Positions 62,125-64,000 of a DNA stretch of 64,000 nucleotides are shown here, piece by piece. This DNA comes from Hungatella sp. UBA5385. GTDB taxonomy: Bacteria > Bacillota > Clostridia > Lachnospirales > Lachnospiraceae. The notes beneath the pieces were generated by a model. That model was not told where the DNA came from and ran no database searches. It saw only the letters and a list, made by a program, of their open reading frames with translations. Each line of letters starts with the position of its first letter. Within the stretch, counting starts at the first letter, position 1. The stretch spans positions 86,734 to 150,733 of the forward strand of contig DHOR01000049.1 of assembly GCA_002409995.1 (NCBI GenBank), read 5' to 3'. A program made the position numbers and the translations under genes.

Positions 62125-62873
62125 ACTACCGCCTCCTTCTCCCTGATGCCAAAACCGCCTTCAATAATCTCAGCTGCAAGCTCTTTACCGCCTGTCTGTA
62201 CGATCTTTCCATTCTCCAGCACATGGACATAATCAATGTCCAGACCTTCTAAAATCTTAGCGCTATGGGTGATGATTAAAACTGCGTTCTTGTTATTGTG
62301 ATAGGTCTTAACTCCATTTGATACTGTTTTTACTGCATCTACGTCAAGACCTGAATCTGTCTCGTCTAAGAGGGCAAGCTTGGGCTGAAGCATCATAAGC
62401 TGGAGAATCTCCGCTTTCTTCTTCTCTCCTCCTGAAAATCCCACATTGAGATAACGCTGTGCATAATCAGGGTCCATATCCAGGTTCTTCATCTGAGTTT
62501 TTAAATCCTTTTGAAATGCCAATACTCTGGGTGCTCTTCCCTCAACAGCCCCTTTTGCTGTACGCAGGAAATTCTCCAGTGTAATCCCGGGAATCTCCTC
62601 AGGAGATTGAAAAGATAGAAAAATCCCTTTTCTGGCTCTCACATCTGCCTTTTCCTCTGTGATATCATTTCCTTCCAGAAGAATTCTGCCCTCTGTAATC
62701 TCAAATCTGGGATCACCCATAACAGTGGAAACCAATGTAGATTTACCGGTTCCATTGGGACCCATCAGTACGTGAATCTCTCCTTTATGAATGGTTAAGT
62801 CCACCCCTTTTAAAATCTCACGGTCCTCCACTGATACGTGTAAGTCCTGTATTTCAAGTAATGTATGATTCAT
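62121..62873 (-). CDS. sufC: SUF ATPase SufC
   Basis: A 250-residue ABC-type ATPase. Walker A is GPNGTGKST, the signature is FSGGEKKKAEILQ and Walker B is LALLDETDSGLD, with the following Q-loop segment LSFQSPEEIPG. It supplies ATP-driven motion to the SufBCD scaffold. It is the first gene of sufCBDSU and has a promoter and TTAGT/ACTAA dyad upstream. No SufR/IscR regulator gene is in the window. Confidence 0.96.
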   Translation of the reverse strand: MNHTLLEIQDLHVSVEDREILKGVDLTIHKGEIHVLMGPNGTGKSTLVSTVMGDPRFEITEGRILLEGNDITEEKADVRARKGIFLSFQSPEEIPGITLENFLRTAKGAVEGRAPRVLAFQKDLKTQMKNLDMDPDYAQRYLNVGFSGGEKKKAEILQLMMLQPKLALLDETDSGLDVDAVKTVSNGVKTYHNNKNAVLIITHSAKILEGLDIDYVHVLENGKIVQTGGKELAAEIIEGGFGIREKEAVV

Positions 62874-62930
62874 AATGTATGCCTCCTTCCAAGTGGCAAC
62901 GATTGTTTAAATAATTGTTATCAGCCATTA

Positions 62931-62987
62931 TTAGTTATGACTAACTTTCTACATTATGATTCTATACTATTTTACTATGAATTGCAA
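62931..62987 (-). promoter_or_regulatory. Promoter and dyad of the suf operon
   Basis: On the minus strand TTGCAA (62982-62987), a 17-nt spacer and TAGAAT (62959-62964). TTAGTTATGACTAA (62931-62944) lies 10-20 nt past the predicted start site and could be a repressor site for iron or cluster status. Confidence 0.55.
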
Positions 62988-63005
62988 GCCTTATGACAAA
63001 ATATT

Positions 63006-63683
63006 CTAAATTAATCCAGTGCTCCCATCAAATAACAATACAAACCCAAGAAGTCCTACAGCCACAGGAACGATATAAGAGGCTGCTACAGACAGACCTT
63101 TTTCCAGTTTTTTAATTAATACACTGCCCTGAATACGGTTATATGTGAAATATACCAGGATCAGCGGAAATGCATAAATAAAGGTATACAGCGTAATAAA
63201 TGCCAGTACATAAGGGGCTGACAGCTGATAGGTTGTCAGAATAGCCAGGAATCCAAAATATGGAAGTGCGCTAGTCAGTTCTATCCCACAGAATACTGCT
63301 CCCATGACAAATAATATACCCGGTTTCAGCTGGTTGGGTACTTTCCCCTCAGATACGGACTGATTGCTGGTGCTTTTCATCACTTGAAGAGTCATAACGC
63401 CGCCTGCTGTCAGACAGGCAATCCCTGCAGCCACTTCCCCAATGCTTAAATGAAACGGATAAGCAATAAGCAGACCATTCCAGAGGCGTGCCACATTCTG
63501 AACCACCCCATAGTAGATTGCAATGCCAAGCACACAGTTGGCAAGGCTAATGCCGAGAATGAAGTACAGAGTGTGTCGTTTCTTCTTCACCATAGCCTGC
63601 AGAAGCATCTGCTGGGCAATGGCAGAGGGGTTGAGACTGTCTAAAAAGCTGGCAGTAATGGCGGTTCCAAGTAGTGCTAACAT
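63006..63683 (-). CDS. GAP-family membrane protein
   Basis: A 225-residue protein with about six membrane helices. The ASFLDSLNPSAIAQQ motif at residues 11-25 matches GAP/Sap-family proteins (PF11139), whose members move lipids or cations; the specific role is unknown. The ribosome site is AGGAGGAATTTTACT. Its message has a leader of about 158 nt that looks strongly folded, which suggests control in the 5' untranslated region. Confidence 0.75.
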   Translation of the reverse strand: MLALLGTAITASFLDSLNPSAIAQQMLLQAMVKKKRHTLYFILGISLANCVLGIAIYYGVVQNVARLWNGLLIAYPFHLSIGEVAAGIACLTAGGVMTLQVMKSTSNQSVSEGKVPNQLKPGILFVMGAVFCGIELTSALPYFGFLAILTTYQLSAPYVLAFITLYTFIYAFPLILVYFTYNRIQGSVLIKKLEKGLSVAASYIVPVAVGLLGFVLLFDGSTGLI

Positions 63684-63717
63684 AGTAAAATTCCTCCTGA
63701 AATTAGATAGAGTCTAA

Positions 63718-63841
63718 TTTTATATCATAGAGAATTTCCCTATAATATAAAAATAGCACCAAAATCCTACCACTAAGACCTACGGTAGAACTCTGACGCT
63801 ATATAGCGACCCATCCGGTGACGGGTTTCTTTATTCGACTG
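63718..63841 (-). promoter_or_regulatory. Structured 5' leader, candidate riboswitch or attenuator
   Basis: On the minus strand the leader after the predicted start near 63841 has four stems: ACCCGTC..GGATGGGT (63809-63826), CGCTATATAGCG (63797-63808), CTACC..GGTAG (63767-63788) and a long AT-rich hairpin (about 63718-63753). CACC (63817-63820) can also pair with GGTG (63757-63760), which would close a junction. It matches no riboswitch consensus I can recall. Confidence 0.5.
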
Positions 63842-63847
63842 TTTGCT

Positions 63848-63876
63848 ACTATATCACGGAAAATTGGGATTGTCAA
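63848..63876 (-). promoter_or_regulatory. Promoter of the GAP-family gene
   Basis: On the minus strand TTGACA (63871-63876), a 17-nt spacer and TATAGT (63848-63853), near consensus. Confidence 0.82.
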
Positions 63877-63917
63877 ATCACTTTCTCTCATTTTATTATG
63901 TATATATGATTCAAATA

Positions 63918-63953
63918 TGATAATGTCCTAATATACCACAAATGATAATGTCC
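63918..63953 (+). repeat. TGATAATGTCC repeats at the right edge, possible end of a transposable element
   Basis: TGATAATGTCC occurs at 63918-63928 and 63943-63953, spaced 25 bp apart, in an AT-rich tract. Multiple short repeats near an end, reading inward as GGACATTATCA, resemble the terminal repeats of IS21-type elements. The sequence after them ends at the window edge with an A/G-rich tract that could precede a gene. I see no transposase, so this is only suggestive. Confidence 0.4.
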
Positions 63954-64000
63954 CAAAGAGAAACTGTAGTATACTCAAACCTCAGACTAAAGAAAAAGAG

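Noticed and set aside
1..64000. CRISPR array, rRNA or tRNA genes, prophage
   Set aside because: No spaced direct-repeat series, no rRNA core motifs, no cloverleaf outside tmRNA and no phage structural genes were seen.

Overview
The window reads as chromosomal DNA from a low-to-mid GC anaerobic Firmicute of the class Clostridia, most likely a gut Lachnospiraceae (Enterocloster/Lachnoclostridium-like). I base this on the rnfCDGEAB order, the sufCBDSU order with a SufU-type scaffold, AGGAGG ribosome sites, TTGACA/TATAAT promoters, many ROK-free sugar-acid loci with IclR/LacI/GntR/LysR/AraC control, and DUF4489-like and DUF6774-like proteins. No species call is possible from sequence alone. There are no rRNA or tRNA genes, no CRISPR array and no complete insertion sequence; the one recognisable RNA gene is tmRNA (ssrA).

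Layout. 1-1.9 kb: DUF4489-like protein and an Rpn/PD-(D/E)XK nuclease-transposase homologue with a 12-bp tandem repeat. 2-8.4 kb: hexuronate catabolism, with two PfkB-type ketodeoxy sugar kinases, KDPG aldolase and an IclR regulator on the minus strand, and a LacI regulator with uronate isomerase uxaC on the plus strand; operators and promoters are visible. 8.4-13.5 kb: the complete Rnf ferredoxin:NAD+ oxidoreductase operon. 13.9-16.8 kb: PadR-DUF1700-DUF4097-CutC. 17-18.5 kb: a thin accessory patch of small proteins. 18.6-22.8 kb: a heterodimeric ABC exporter under MarR control. 22.9-25.3 kb: a probable DNA-damage cluster (SRAP protein, uncharacterised protein, Y-family polymerase) with a LexA box. 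25.3-28.5 kb: small single genes, including GNAT, VOC, iron-sulfur flavoprotein and ANT(6)-like genes.

28.7-35.8 kb: a ribose-type ABC importer plus split transketolase, with a GntR regulator and an RpiB-like isomerase; two matching operators tie the locus into one regulon of unknown sugar. 35.9-39.6 kb: LysR, MerR, carboxymuconolactone-decarboxylase-like, aldo/keto reductase, tautomerase and cupin genes. 39.7-45.2 kb: an APC permease, a LarA-like nickel-pincer isomerase and a two-subunit UxaA-type dehydratase opposite a LysR gene; this is the best candidate for an undescribed pathway. 45.4-50.5 kb: tmRNA, a lipase-like protein, and HD, GNAT, Dus and YdcF proteins. 50.7-56.4 kb: HMA-domain membrane protein, AraC plus GH31 glycosidase, and EamA transporter plus AraC. 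56.6-63.7 kb: a decayed APC permease, DUF368 transporter, the suf operon and a GAP-family membrane protein.

Other structure not explained by the genes: two 53-bp perfect palindromes with near-identical sequence that each contain a gene's stop codon; a strong promoter followed by about 158 nt of folded-looking leader ahead of the GAP-family gene; a TTAGTTA-type dyad in front of three unrelated operons; and 25-bp-spaced repeats at the right edge that look like the end of a transposable element cut off by the window.
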